64,000 nt of DNA from positions 124,001-188,000 of the IMG/VR virus record IMGVR_UViG_3300017987_000001. One strand, 5' to 3'. Source of the DNA: a virus. Below are positions 56,990 through 64,000 of this stretch, piece by piece; position 1 is the first letter of the stretch; the number at the start of each line of letters is the position of its first letter. The position numbers and the translations under genes are program-made. The notes below the pieces were generated by a model that worked only from the letters and a program-made list of their open reading frames with translations, was not told the origin of the DNA and did no database searches.

Positions 56990-57017
56990 TTGACTTACAT
57001 CACCCAAGGTGTATCAT
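56990..57017 (+). promoter_or_regulatory. Plus-strand sigma70-like promoter for a small RNA
   Basis: TTGACT (56990-56995) and TATCAT (57012-57017), 16 bases apart, on the strand opposite to every gene in the window. Predicted start near 57024, with a strong terminator 100-130 bases downstream in the same direction. The 197-bp gap 56975-57171 contains this unit and palindrome site 6. Confidence 0.65.
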
Positions 57018-57023
57018 TGCTCT

Positions 57024-57156
57024 GCTTGGCGGAGAGTTCGGGAGGCAGATCACAACTTCAACCCCCCAGCAAGTGATTTCCGATACAGACAGTGGGGCAC
57101 TGCTCTGTCCACCAAGCAACAACGGCGACCCAGCCCGGGTCGCCGTTGCTTTTTTG
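57024..57156 (+). ncRNA. Candidate small RNA, about 130 nt, plus strand
   Basis: Bounded by the promoter at 56990-57017 and the terminator at 57121-57155; no open reading frame with a ribosome site. It can fold: TGCTTGGCGG at 57023-57032 pairs with CCACCAAGCA at 57109-57118 (one C-A mismatch), CAGTG/CACTG with a 3-base loop at 57090-57102, then the terminator stem. It does not match a tRNA and has no match to a family that I know. It is the only plus-strand transcription unit I can support. Target or role unknown. Confidence 0.6.
57121..57155 (+). terminator. Rho-independent terminator of the plus-strand small RNA
   Basis: Perfect 11-bp stem (57121-57131 with 57137-57147), 5-base loop, then GCTTTTTT. 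Clearly oriented for plus-strand transcription. The T-run overlaps palindrome site 6. Confidence 0.85.
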
Positions 57157-57170
57157 GACGCGTCCAACAA
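57151..57170. repeat. Interspersed palindrome, site 6 of 7
   Basis: TTTTTGGACGCGTCCAACAA, 19 of 20 matches to the consensus. Overlaps the T-run of the small-RNA terminator and sits one base from the TAG stop at 57172. Intergenic. Confidence 0.65.
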
Positions 57171-57171
57171 T

Positions 57172-57495
57172 CTACTTGGAGTCGGATGCAGAGCTGGACT
57201 CCTCCTCGTCAGGCTTCGCCTCACCGGTCGCACGCTTCTTCAGCCCGTCTTCGAGCGCGGTGCCGCCGATGAACATCGCCGACACAGTAGCGACAACCAT
57301 GCCGAAGATCTCCGCCATGTTGTTGACGATCTCGGGATCCTCTCCCTCCGGGAGCCGCCCCAACAACATGAAGTAGCTCGCCACGACCGCCAGTATGGCG
57401 AAGACGCCCTTCCGACTCGCGAAGATGTTACCGAGAGACTTGAGTCCTCCGTACTTCGCAAGCTGCTCCACGGCTTTCGCGACATGGTTCTTCAT
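57172..57495 (-). CDS. Small two-span membrane protein, holin-like
   Basis: 107 residues. Hydrophobic segments at about 32-48 (VFAILAVVASYFMLLG) and 61-80 (EIFGMVVATVSAMFIGG), with a charged, Ser-rich C-terminus. Size and layout fit class II holins, but holins are not identifiable by motif, so this is only a candidate. Ends in TAG beside palindrome site 6. Confidence 0.6.
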   Translation of the reverse strand: MKNHVAKAVEQLAKYGGLKSLGNIFASRKGVFAILAVVASYFMLLGRLPEGEDPEIVNNMAEIFGMVVATVSAMFIGGTALEDGLKKRATGEAKPDEEESSSASDSK

Positions 57496-57523
57496 CTCTG
57501 CATCCTCCCATTGCGCCGGGGGC

Positions 57524-58252
57524 CTAGATCCCGGCCGCTTTCAGTGCCTTCTCGACGTCTACCACGAGCTGCTTCGCGATCGGCAGCTGCTCGTGAAGCG
57601 CTTCCGCCACCTCTTCCAGCTTATCATCCGGCGTCTTGTCGCGCTTCGCGAACTCGCGCAGCCGGACCAGCAGGTCGGGCAGCAGCTCGCCGTTGACCTT
57701 GGTCAGGACCGTGGTCGCCGTCTTGATCGGGCGTGAGAGGCCGCTCGGGACGCCCTTGTCGTCGTCCTTCTTCGTCTTCTTCGGATCCTGCTCGCCCTTG
57801 TACTCCTTGACGGCCTCGATGAACTCGTCGGAGTTCTTGAACTTGCCCTTCTCCCACGCCAGCTGGAACTTCGCGCGGTCGTCGGGATCCTCGATCTTGA
57901 CGAGATAGAGCATCGCGCGCCACGGCCAGAGGTCGGCAAGCTTCTTCACTTCCGACTTCTTGAAGAGCCGCGAGAACTTGATCGCCGCGTAGACGAGTGT
58001 CTTCTCCTCGCCGAGATACTTGATGATGTCCTCGACGACGTGGGCACCGTAGGTCTTCTCGTGAAGCTCCTTGCCCTCCTCGTCGGCCATCGTACGAGCG
58101 ACAATGCCGAGATCGTACTTCCAGACGAGGTCGACCTTGGTCATCTCGTGCTTGCGGTTCGCCAGCTCGTTGACGTCGTCGCGGAACTTCGACTCCGCAG
58201 CCTTCAGCATGGACTTCTTCTGCGTCACAGTGATCGTTGCAGCTTCAGCCAT
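57524..58252 (-). CDS. Hypothetical 242-residue protein
   Basis: Starts MAEAATITVTQKKSMLKAAE. Charged helical N-terminus, LWPWRAMLYLVKIEDPDDR in the centre, Lys/Asp-rich linker, then a helical C-terminal domain. No catalytic motif. Possibly DNA-associated. Unrecognised. Confidence 0.62.
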   Translation of the reverse strand: MAEAATITVTQKKSMLKAAESKFRDDVNELANRKHEMTKVDLVWKYDLGIVARTMADEEGKELHEKTYGAHVVEDIIKYLGEEKTLVYAAIKFSRLFKKSEVKKLADLWPWRAMLYLVKIEDPDDRAKFQLAWEKGKFKNSDEFIEAVKEYKGEQDPKKTKKDDDKGVPSGLSRPIKTATTVLTKVNGELLPDLLVRLREFAKRDKTPDDKLEEVAEALHEQLPIAKQLVVDVEKALKAAGI

Positions 58253-58286
58253 TACGTCCTCCAGTTTCCCGATTCCTCCGCAGGAA

Positions 58287-58727
58287 TCACTTGTCGTCCG
58301 CTGAATCCTCAGGGACGAGATACCCTCCGTCTGACATTGCGGCCTGTTTGAACAGCCGCCGCAGTTCCTTCGCCGCACACCACCGCTCGTGCACGTTTAG
58401 AAGGCCGTGCGCAGTTTCGCGCACGGAGAGCGCTACCACGTGGAGGTCAAGCTCCACAAGCGCGGCATGCTCCTCTGGTGTGAGTCCTTCCGTCAGGATG
58501 TTGTACACGGGGCTGTCCTGCATGAGCCGCACGAGCGTCGATAGATTCTCCGCAAGACGCTCGTCCGGTCGCATAACAGCCAGCCGCCCGAACAGTACCT
58601 TCGCCTGCTCGGAGATGTGCGACTCCGTCATCTCCTCGCCGAGCTTCTTCAGATCGTCAGCGCTCGGGTAGGATCGTGACTTGAGCTTCTCCGGCGGGAG
58701 AAGCGGGCGCTCTTTCATGGTTGCCAT
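58287..58727 (-). CDS. Hypothetical 146-residue protein
   Basis: Starts MATMKERPLLPPEKLKSRSY at 58727. Mostly helical and charged, with a single WCAAKELRR element. Overlaps the next gene upstream by 13 bases. No family recognised. Confidence 0.62.
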   Translation of the reverse strand: MATMKERPLLPPEKLKSRSYPSADDLKKLGEEMTESHISEQAKVLFGRLAVMRPDERLAENLSTLVRLMQDSPVYNILTEGLTPEEHAALVELDLHVVALSVRETAHGLLNVHERWCAAKELRRLFKQAAMSDGGYLVPEDSADDK

Positions 58728-59206
58728 TTCTGTCTCAGCCCAGCGGCAAATGCGTCGAACGGCAAAACCGTGAGCCGCGAGCCATCGTGGCCGTTCCGAA
58801 TGATCGCGTTGACGCCCGGGATGACCGAGACGTCGGCATCGTGGATGATCCAGTTGCTCTTGGCGACCAGCGGGAAGACCACTCCTACTTTCAGTCCTTC
58901 TTCGTGCGTCGCGCGGGCTTCGATGAACGCCTGCGCGATCGGATGCTTCATGAAGGATTTCAGCAACAGGTCTCCGATGACCTGCCCCTTCAGTTTGGTA
59001 ACGGTGACATATACGGGTGGGTTGTACGCGTCGTTGAACCACTCGAACCCGAACTCATCACCGGCCTCGTGCGCCAGCTCTCGGGCATCCTCATCATCCA
59101 ACAGGATGGAGAGGAGCCGGTTGAGCATGCGAATGTCATAACGCTGCTCCGATTGCTGCCGCTTGTCGGCTTCGAACTGGTCGAAGCCGGGAAAGAGATT
59201 GTTCAT
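58715..59206 (-). CDS. Hypothetical 163-residue protein
   Basis: Starts MNNLFPGFDQFEADKRQQSE. ATG overlaps the upstream TGA (ATGA). Alpha/beta with a helical N-terminus and a beta-rich middle (YNPPVYVTVTKLKGQVIG). No catalytic motif. Part of the early/replication operon. Confidence 0.62.
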   Translation of the reverse strand: MNNLFPGFDQFEADKRQQSEQRYDIRMLNRLLSILLDDEDARELAHEAGDEFGFEWFNDAYNPPVYVTVTKLKGQVIGDLLLKSFMKHPIAQAFIEARATHEEGLKVGVVFPLVAKSNWIIHDADVSVIPGVNAIIRNGHDGSRLTVLPFDAFAAGLRQKWQP

Positions 59207-59781
59207 ACCGTTCCCTCATCACACAGCGAGTCGGTGAGCTTCCTGATATAGTTGCGCACGCGACGGAGCCACTCGCAGTCACGGAAGTTGACGAAGAACA
59301 TGAAGACGGGGATGTTGAGCACCTGCGCCAGACCACGCACGTACGTACCATTTGGCGCTGTGTCGTTGCGCTCCCAGTACGAGATAGTGGTCTGTGCGAC
59401 TGGGATACCCTTGTCAGTCATGAGCTTCGCGAGGCGCCACTGTGGGACGCTCCGCTCTTCTCTGAACCTCCGTAGATTCTCTCCGAAGTGGTAGTCGTAG
59501 TGCGTGGGTGGTTGGGGGAGCGCGGGCAGATCTAAGATCTGCCCGGGCGGGACAGCTATGTACGCTTCATCCGATAGCTCATTGTTCTCGGTATCGAACT
59601 TCAGGTCTTCGAAGTGGTGCCAGTAGAGCTTGCGACGCCCATTCCACTGTACGGCGACCTTGTTGAAGTTCGACACACGAGTCGTTTGCTTGCGTACCGC
59701 GATACCCTTACGATCCTTCTTCGCGACCAACAGCTTACCGTTGGCCGCATACAGATCCGTACGCGCCCACACAACCCCCAT
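59203..59781 (-). CDS. XRE-type helix-turn-helix regulator 2
   Basis: 192 residues. HFGENLRRFREERSVPQWRL through TISYWERNDTAPNGTYVRGLAQVLNIPV (about 97-160) is a Cro/CI-type HTH: R-x-x-R, helix 2, recognition helix near TTISYWER, and the C-terminal closing helix. Preceded by a domain of unknown type (residues 1-90). GAGGAGG nine bases before the ATG. Probable transcription factor for the replication module. Confidence 0.85.
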   Translation of the reverse strand: MGVVWARTDLYAANGKLLVAKKDRKGIAVRKQTTRVSNFNKVAVQWNGRRKLYWHHFEDLKFDTENNELSDEAYIAVPPGQILDLPALPQPPTHYDYHFGENLRRFREERSVPQWRLAKLMTDKGIPVAQTTISYWERNDTAPNGTYVRGLAQVLNIPVFMFFVNFRDCEWLRRVRNYIRKLTDSLCDEGTV

Positions 59782-59827
59782 GTAGTAGCTCCCTCCTCAA
59801 GCAACCCATATGCTATCTGAAGTGGAA

Positions 59828-61024
59828 CTACGATTCAAGCGGCTCGTCGTCTTCGCACGCAACTTCCGGATCCTGAACCGTGGACTCCGGAATGGGCATA
59901 GCACCCACCCATTCCTTGTAGTCGTTGATGCCCAACCGCTTACGGAGTTCGACCATAAGCTCAGGATTCGACTGAACAGCCAGCCCCACATCCTGCCCGG
60001 AAACCGCCTTCAGCCCGAGCTGTCGACAGTTGAACGAGCGCGTGAGCGCCGTCATATTCTCCGTAGAGGGTGTCACCTCAATGAGATCCTTTACCGCCGC
60101 TTTCTGCTGCGACAGCATTTCGGCGGTAGCGTGATTCCAGTCGAAATGCATTCGTGCGAGCGGGCCAGAATGATCGTAGACGAACAGCGTGTCGATCGAG
60201 CGCTTGTGCTCGCCAAACGAGTTCTTCTCCGATCGGAGCCTGAGCTGCGTCAACGTCTGCTCGGACCCGCGCTGATCCTTGATGCGGCGGATGCTGAGGT
60301 ACACGGTCGCGTAGAAGTCCTGCGCGATACCGCTCGGCTTCGACTTCTCGTGGCCGGTACGCCCATCCATCTTCTGCTTCTCGTGGTTCACGTAGATCAT
60401 CGCCATCGGCCAGCCTGCAAGCTTGCTGGCATACGTCTTCAGCCACTTCGTCCAGAGCAGCGCTTCGGACGAGTAGTCGCGCTTCGCCGAGCCGTCCTTC
60501 GCGATCTGTTCTCCGCGCTCCTCCGTGGCTGCGCCACTCAGGCTGTCCAAACCTACTGCGATGAGGAAGTCGCGACTCGGCTTCTCCTTCTTCATCCACT
60601 CGATAATCCACGTCAACGACTCCTGCGCTGCATCGACGCTGGTAACGGGACGCATGAGGATGCGCTTCGCCATCTCGCCGCATGTTGACTTCAGCATCGG
60701 TGCGCTGATCTTCTCGCCTTCCGTCTCCACGAGCCAGCCGGATCCCGTGAAGCTGCAGATGTGCCGCATGAAATCAAGCAGGAGCGCCGACTTGAACGAC
60801 TCGGGCGGCCCAGCGATGCCATACGACTTCCCGAGGATCAGCTTGTCACTACCGAACAGGTACTCCAACGCCAGCGACTGGAGCGGCAAGCCGACGTGCC
60901 GCTCGTTGATCAGTTCGCTGGCGTAAACGCCCTCCGCGCCGAACTGATTCTGTGCGCCATGCAGCAGCCCAAGGTGGGCGTCGGCAGGCATTGCTGCAGT
61001 GGCTTTCGCTTTTCGCTTTCCCAT
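59828..61024 (-). CDS. RecA/UvsX-like recombinase
   Basis: 398 residues. G72-P-P-E-S-F-K78-S79 is a Walker A, although F replaces the usual G before the lysine. FLIAVGLDSLSGAA is Walker B; MIYVNHEKQK matches the loop region. Middle and C-terminal parts carry helices and a variable tail (TVQDPEVACEDDEPLES). RecA-type filaments pair DNA in recombination-dependent replication. GGAGGAATC before the ATG, following palindrome site 7 and a leader hairpin. Confidence 0.82.
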   Translation of the reverse strand: MGKRKAKATAAMPADAHLGLLHGAQNQFGAEGVYASELINERHVGLPLQSLALEYLFGSDKLILGKSYGIAGPPESFKSALLLDFMRHICSFTGSGWLVETEGEKISAPMLKSTCGEMAKRILMRPVTSVDAAQESLTWIIEWMKKEKPSRDFLIAVGLDSLSGAATEERGEQIAKDGSAKRDYSSEALLWTKWLKTYASKLAGWPMAMIYVNHEKQKMDGRTGHEKSKPSGIAQDFYATVYLSIRRIKDQRGSEQTLTQLRLRSEKNSFGEHKRSIDTLFVYDHSGPLARMHFDWNHATAEMLSQQKAAVKDLIEVTPSTENMTALTRSFNCRQLGLKAVSGQDVGLAVQSNPELMVELRKRLGINDYKEWVGAMPIPESTVQDPEVACEDDEPLES

Positions 61025-61035
61025 GATTCCTCCAA

Positions 61036-61089
61036 GGTGGGCGGCCGTAGGTCATCACGTGGTGCCCCGTTTTAAATGCACCGCCCACC
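61036..61089 (-). promoter_or_regulatory. Leader stem before the RecA-like gene
   Basis: Nine-bp perfect arms (GGTGGGCGG at 61036-61044, CCGCCCACC at 61081-61089) with a 36-base loop. On the minus strand the 61036-61044 arm lies immediately before the ribosome site TTGGAGG, so the structure could affect translation. Weak evidence. Confidence 0.35.
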
Positions 61090-61094
61090 CACGA

Positions 61095-61114
61095 TTGTTG
61101 AACGCGACCAACTA
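61095..61114. repeat. Interspersed palindrome, site 7 of 7
   Basis: TTGTTGAACGCGACCAACTA, 16 of 20 matches to the consensus, overlapping the TAG stop at 61112-61114 and lying upstream of the RecA-like gene. Intergenic, operator-like position. Confidence 0.55.
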
Positions 61115-62506
61115 TTGACCAGCGTTACCCGGAGTCTCTCCCTTGTTCTTCGCATCGTTCAGCATGGTGAGAGCCTGAGCGAGGAGCGCCGGGTCGACCG
61201 CACCGCCCGTCACCGCCGGACCGGGAGTGTGCGGAGCCGCATTGGGCGACTGAGGCGTCTGCTGCGTCTGCGGCTGCTGCCCGGCAGGTGCCGAGAACTC
61301 AGACGGAGTCGCAGGAACTTCCGGACCGGACGGGGTCTCTTCGTCGCCTCCGTCACCGGAACCCCAGCCGTCGTCCGCAGGCGGAGCCTGCTGAGTCTGC
61401 GGGGGAGCCTGTTGCGTCTGCTGAGTCTGCGGAGGCGCCTGCTGCGTCTGAGACTGCTGCAGCTGCTGCTGCGCCGCCCCCTGCAGTCCACCACCGCCAC
61501 CCGTGGCATACGCCTGCCGCACGCCGCCGCGCATGCTGTTCTGCAGCGCCTGCCAACTACCGCACGTGCCCTCGGGGAGCATCCCCTCGTACTCGCTGCG
61601 ACCGAGTGCGAAGTCGAGCAGCTCGACCGGGAACGCCCGCTTCAGGTAGCCGATCTGCTGCTCTGCCGTGTGATACCGGAAGAGCTGGGGCCACGGGGTC
61701 CAGAAGCTGCGCACGCGATTCTGCATCGCCTCGTTGAGCGGCTTCTCGGCGAGCATCTCGATGTCGTAGTGCGCAATCTCCGTCTCCGTCTTCTCGGCCT
61801 GAAAGATCTTCATGATCCGGCCGTGCTCGGGCGAGCACCAGTCCCCGAGCTTGAAGCCGCGAGCACACAGCTCGTCGAACGCGCGACGTCCCTCTTCCGT
61901 ATCCGTCGGCGGAAGCTGCGCAGGGAACTCGAAGCCCTCAACTTGCGCATTGCCCAGTCGCGAGAACGCCATGAGGATCGAGAGCGAACCCATGAAGAGC
62001 ACCGGGAATCGCGGCTCTTCCTTGCCCGTGACGCGGTTCTTGCAGGGCTTACCCTTGATCGCCGTGGCAGCCGCCTGCGCGAACATGTGCGTCTGGACCT
62101 TCGATACCTTCGCACCCCGTCCCGGACCGCTCTGGGTCCAGCCGTACCACTCCTTCGGGATGTCGTGCGGACTGTGCTCTGCCACCGTCAGCAGGGCATT
62201 GGTCAGCTTGGTCGTCGGATCCTCACCATCCAGCTCGGGGATCCGCGTGATGTACGTGAACGACTCGAATGCACCGAGCTTCTTCGCGACAGGCTCGGTC
62301 TCAACAGCCGGGCCGAAGTGGTCAAACTCGATGCTGTTACGCATCGGTTCCCAGCCACCCTCTCGCGGAGCAGGGAAGATGCGGATCTCCGTGAATGTCT
62401 TCCAGTCGGGCAGCTGAGTCGAATGCGGCGTACCGGGCTGCTTGATCATGAACCCCGGAACGCCATCGAGTCCGCCACCGCCACCAGCACGATCTCTGAA
62501 CGCCAT
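61112..62506 (-). CDS. Hypothetical protein with Gln/Pro-rich tail, possibly ssDNA-binding
   Basis: 464 residues starting MAFRDRAGGGGGLDGVPGFM at 62506 (AAGGGAG upstream). Residues 1-310 are folded; 310-464 are Gln/Pro/Gly-rich (QTQQAPPQTQQ repeats). Position between DNA polymerase and RecA genes, plus a flexible C-terminus, suggests a replication accessory or ssDNA-binding protein, but no OB-fold signature could be confirmed by eye. TAG stop is in palindrome site 7. Confidence 0.6.
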   Translation of the reverse strand: MAFRDRAGGGGGLDGVPGFMIKQPGTPHSTQLPDWKTFTEIRIFPAPREGGWEPMRNSIEFDHFGPAVETEPVAKKLGAFESFTYITRIPELDGEDPTTKLTNALLTVAEHSPHDIPKEWYGWTQSGPGRGAKVSKVQTHMFAQAAATAIKGKPCKNRVTGKEEPRFPVLFMGSLSILMAFSRLGNAQVEGFEFPAQLPPTDTEEGRRAFDELCARGFKLGDWCSPEHGRIMKIFQAEKTETEIAHYDIEMLAEKPLNEAMQNRVRSFWTPWPQLFRYHTAEQQIGYLKRAFPVELLDFALGRSEYEGMLPEGTCGSWQALQNSMRGGVRQAYATGGGGGLQGAAQQQLQQSQTQQAPPQTQQTQQAPPQTQQAPPADDGWGSGDGGDEETPSGPEVPATPSEFSAPAGQQPQTQQTPQSPNAAPHTPGPAVTGGAVDPALLAQALTMLNDAKNKGETPGNAGQ

Positions 62507-62507
62507 G

Positions 62508-63110
62508 TTAGTTGCTCCCTTCAAGCAATTGATCGATTATTGGTGTGAACATCTTGATAAGCGCTTTCTTTTCTCTCTGTACCAATTCGAAGAACGGTTC
62601 TCTGTACGTCACCTCACGAAACATATACCGAGGAACGTAGTAGCATGGTTCCGCGTCGTTCGCCGCATCAATACGTCCGTTGCAAATCCGACCTCCACAA
62701 GGATCGTAGCCGACTTTGCTAAGGTCGATATCCGCAACATCGACGACGTGAATTCTGTCATCGCCGAGCGTGCGTACGATGAACAAGCAATGAGGGATGC
62801 TTCCCACATACTTCATCAGTTCATCATACTTATCCACGTCGAGGATATAGGTGGGCCACTTCTCCCATCGTCCGCTTCGGCACTTCACTTCAGAAATGAA
62901 GCATAACGCGAGCGATGAGGTTCCTACCCGGTAGTGCGCGTACCGCCCAGCCAACGGTGGTGGAAGCTGCTGTAGATTAAGCACACTCCACGCATCGAGC
63001 GGATCGAAACGCTCGAAACGGTAGATCTCCGGATTCCCAAAGGCTTTGGACAGGCAATGCAACGCGATGAACTCGTTCTCCATGTGTTCTCTGTTTTCGT
63101 AGGTAGGCAT
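62508..63110 (-). CDS. PD-(D/E)XK-like nuclease candidate
   Basis: 200 residues, ATG after GAGGAGTAGGT. TSSLALCFISEVKCRS contains an E-x-K in a beta-strand context, and ILDVDKYDELMKYVG follows, as in restriction-endonuclease-fold proteins. No other motif is certain. The location beside the DNA polymerase supports DNA processing. Confidence 0.55.
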   Translation of the reverse strand: MPTYENREHMENEFIALHCLSKAFGNPEIYRFERFDPLDAWSVLNLQQLPPPLAGRYAHYRVGTSSLALCFISEVKCRSGRWEKWPTYILDVDKYDELMKYVGSIPHCLFIVRTLGDDRIHVVDVADIDLSKVGYDPCGGRICNGRIDAANDAEPCYYVPRYMFREVTYREPFFELVQREKKALIKMFTPIIDQLLEGSN

Positions 63111-63125
63111 ACCTACTCCTCGATC

Positions 63126-64000
63126 TTACCAGTACTTTTCAGGCACTCCGATTTGCTCTAAGCTCTCTTTCTTTGGCTTCTCACCCCATCTCAGCATGAT
63201 CTCCGGATCGATACCGAAGCTGAAGTTCAGCCGGGGAACCACCGCGTTGTGCACCATGCACAGCGGGAGCACGAACTCCACGACATGTTCGATCTGTTCC
63301 ACCGGCACTTCGAGCATGACTGCATCGTGAATCGCAAGCAGGATCCGATACGCACACCACGGATTCTGCTGCTTATAGAGCCACAGGTTGTACAGCGCCG
63401 TCGACAGCGTGTCGGCGACGACGGACTGAATCGGGAAGTTGACTGCCTCCCGCTCCTGCGCTGCCATCACGGACTCGTCGGGCGACACGAAGAAGTGTCG
63501 TCGCCGTCCGTACGGGTTCTCGATCCAGTGCGGGTGATTGCGTACACAACTCTTGCACCAGTTCACGTAGTCGCGAACCTTGCTATAGCGTTCGTACCAC
63601 GCATCGATAATCCGTTGAGCCTTGTCGGCATCCATGTTGGCCGCGCCCTTGGTTTCACGATTGACTTGACGGGCGATAGCCTTCGCTCCGCGCTGATACG
63701 GGATGCCGAAGTTGATATTCTTCGCAGCGACGTACAGGTGCGGGAAGGCTTTCGATACCTCCTCGTAGCTGCACGGTGCGCGAAGGATGTCAACGGCAAC
63801 CTTAGCGTGGAGCTTAATGGGGCCAAGAGCATCAGCGATGAGATTCTTGTCGCCGCTGATGTAGGCAAGCCCACAGACCTCGGCCGACTTGTAGTCAGCT
63901 TCGATGAGGACGTAGCCATCAGGCGCAATCACACACGATCTGAGCGACTGAACATCCTCGCCCATGATCATCTTGTACTTGCTCTCCTGACGCTTACTCC
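63126..64000 (-). CDS. Family A DNA polymerase, C-terminal part (5' end outside window)
   Basis: 291 codons visible, open to the right edge. Motif A: VLIEADYKSAEVCGLAYISG (D and E present). Motif B: YVAAKNINFGIPYQRG (K..NFG). Motif C: LLAIHDAVMLEVP, with the catalytic Asp but Ala where most family members have Glu (HDE). PIQSVVADTLSTALYN matches the Q helix region. A replicative or repair polymerase of the phage. Confidence 0.93.
   Translation of the reverse strand, partial: SKRQESKYKMIMGEDVQSLRSCVIAPDGYVLIEADYKSAEVCGLAYISGDKNLIADALGPIKLHAKVAVDILRAPCSYEEVSKAFPHLYVAAKNINFGIPYQRGAKAIARQVNRETKGAANMDADKAQRIIDAWYERYSKVRDYVNWCKSCVRNHPHWIENPYGRRRHFFVSPDESVMAAQEREAVNFPIQSVVADTLSTALYNLWLYKQQNPWCAYRILLAIHDAVMLEVPVEQIEHVVEFVLPLCMVHNAVVPRLNFSFGIDPEIMLRWGEKPKKESLEQIGVPEKYW

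Noticed and set aside
1-64000. Whole-genome recoding of TAG to an amino acid
   Set aside because: Many genes of all classes, including polymerase and structural-type genes, end in TAG at sensible lengths with the next start following; no gene needs TAG as sense.
1-64000. Integrase, attachment sites, transposases and CRISPR arrays
   Set aside because: None found by reading either strand; the only mobile element supported is the intein.

Overview
The window is one stretch of a large tailed-phage genome (Caudoviricetes, probably jumbo-sized). Essentially every gene is on the minus strand and is packed head to tail. Most junctions overlap (TGATG, ATGA, TAATG) or are a few bases apart. The phage assignment rests on a portal protein, a long series of low-complexity structural-type proteins, phage-encoded multisubunit RNA polymerase parts, a family A DNA polymerase, a RecA-like recombinase, and many small genes without recognisable families. 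Sequence is GC-rich and start codons include ATG, GTG and TTG. The host cannot be named. A lipoprotein signal peptide, sigma70-like promoters and intrinsic terminators fit a bacterial host.

Transcription runs right to left. At the right end (about 49.4-64 kb) is a replication, recombination and early module: family A DNA polymerase (cut by the window edge), a PD-(D/E)XK-like protein, a RecA/UvsX-like ATPase, two XRE-type regulators, a DnaQ-like exonuclease, a second nuclease-like protein, Zn-ribbon proteins, a lipoprotein and small membrane proteins. A plus-strand promoter-to-terminator unit at 56990-57156 looks like a small RNA. At 49136-49210 lies a tRNA with encoded CCA and anticodon CUA, an amber suppressor. 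From 37.7 to 49 kb is an accessory module of short genes. It contains a ParB/Srx-like protein with a C-terminal HTH, a VWA-domain protein, a glutaredoxin-like protein and many orphans, separated by hairpin terminators.

At about 37.6 kb a good sigma70-like promoter leads into the late region: a scaffold-like protein, then the portal gene, which carries an intein with a LAGLIDADG-type endonuclease. It continues into a 12-kb glycan island (21.8-33.9 kb) with sugar-nucleotide dehydrogenase and epimerase/reductase genes, about six glycosyltransferases, five methyltransferases and a sulfotransferase-like protein. Left of the island, structural-type genes are mixed with enzymes: a LigD-like phosphoesterase-DNA ligase, an RNA polymerase beta subunit fused to the N-terminal half of beta', and the beta' C-terminal half about 6 kb further on. 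The polymerase sits among virion-type genes, which suggests an injected virion RNA polymerase.

The most unusual observations are: (1) a HiPIP-like four-cysteine motif and a 2H phosphodiesterase-like domain embedded in RNA polymerase beta; (2) a palindrome, consensus TTGTTGGACGCGTCCAACAA, found seven times across the window inside and between genes; (3) the amber-suppressor tRNA in a genome that ends many genes with TAG; (4) the candidate plus-strand small RNA; (5) the glycan island and the portal intein. Families were assigned by reading motifs, not by database search.
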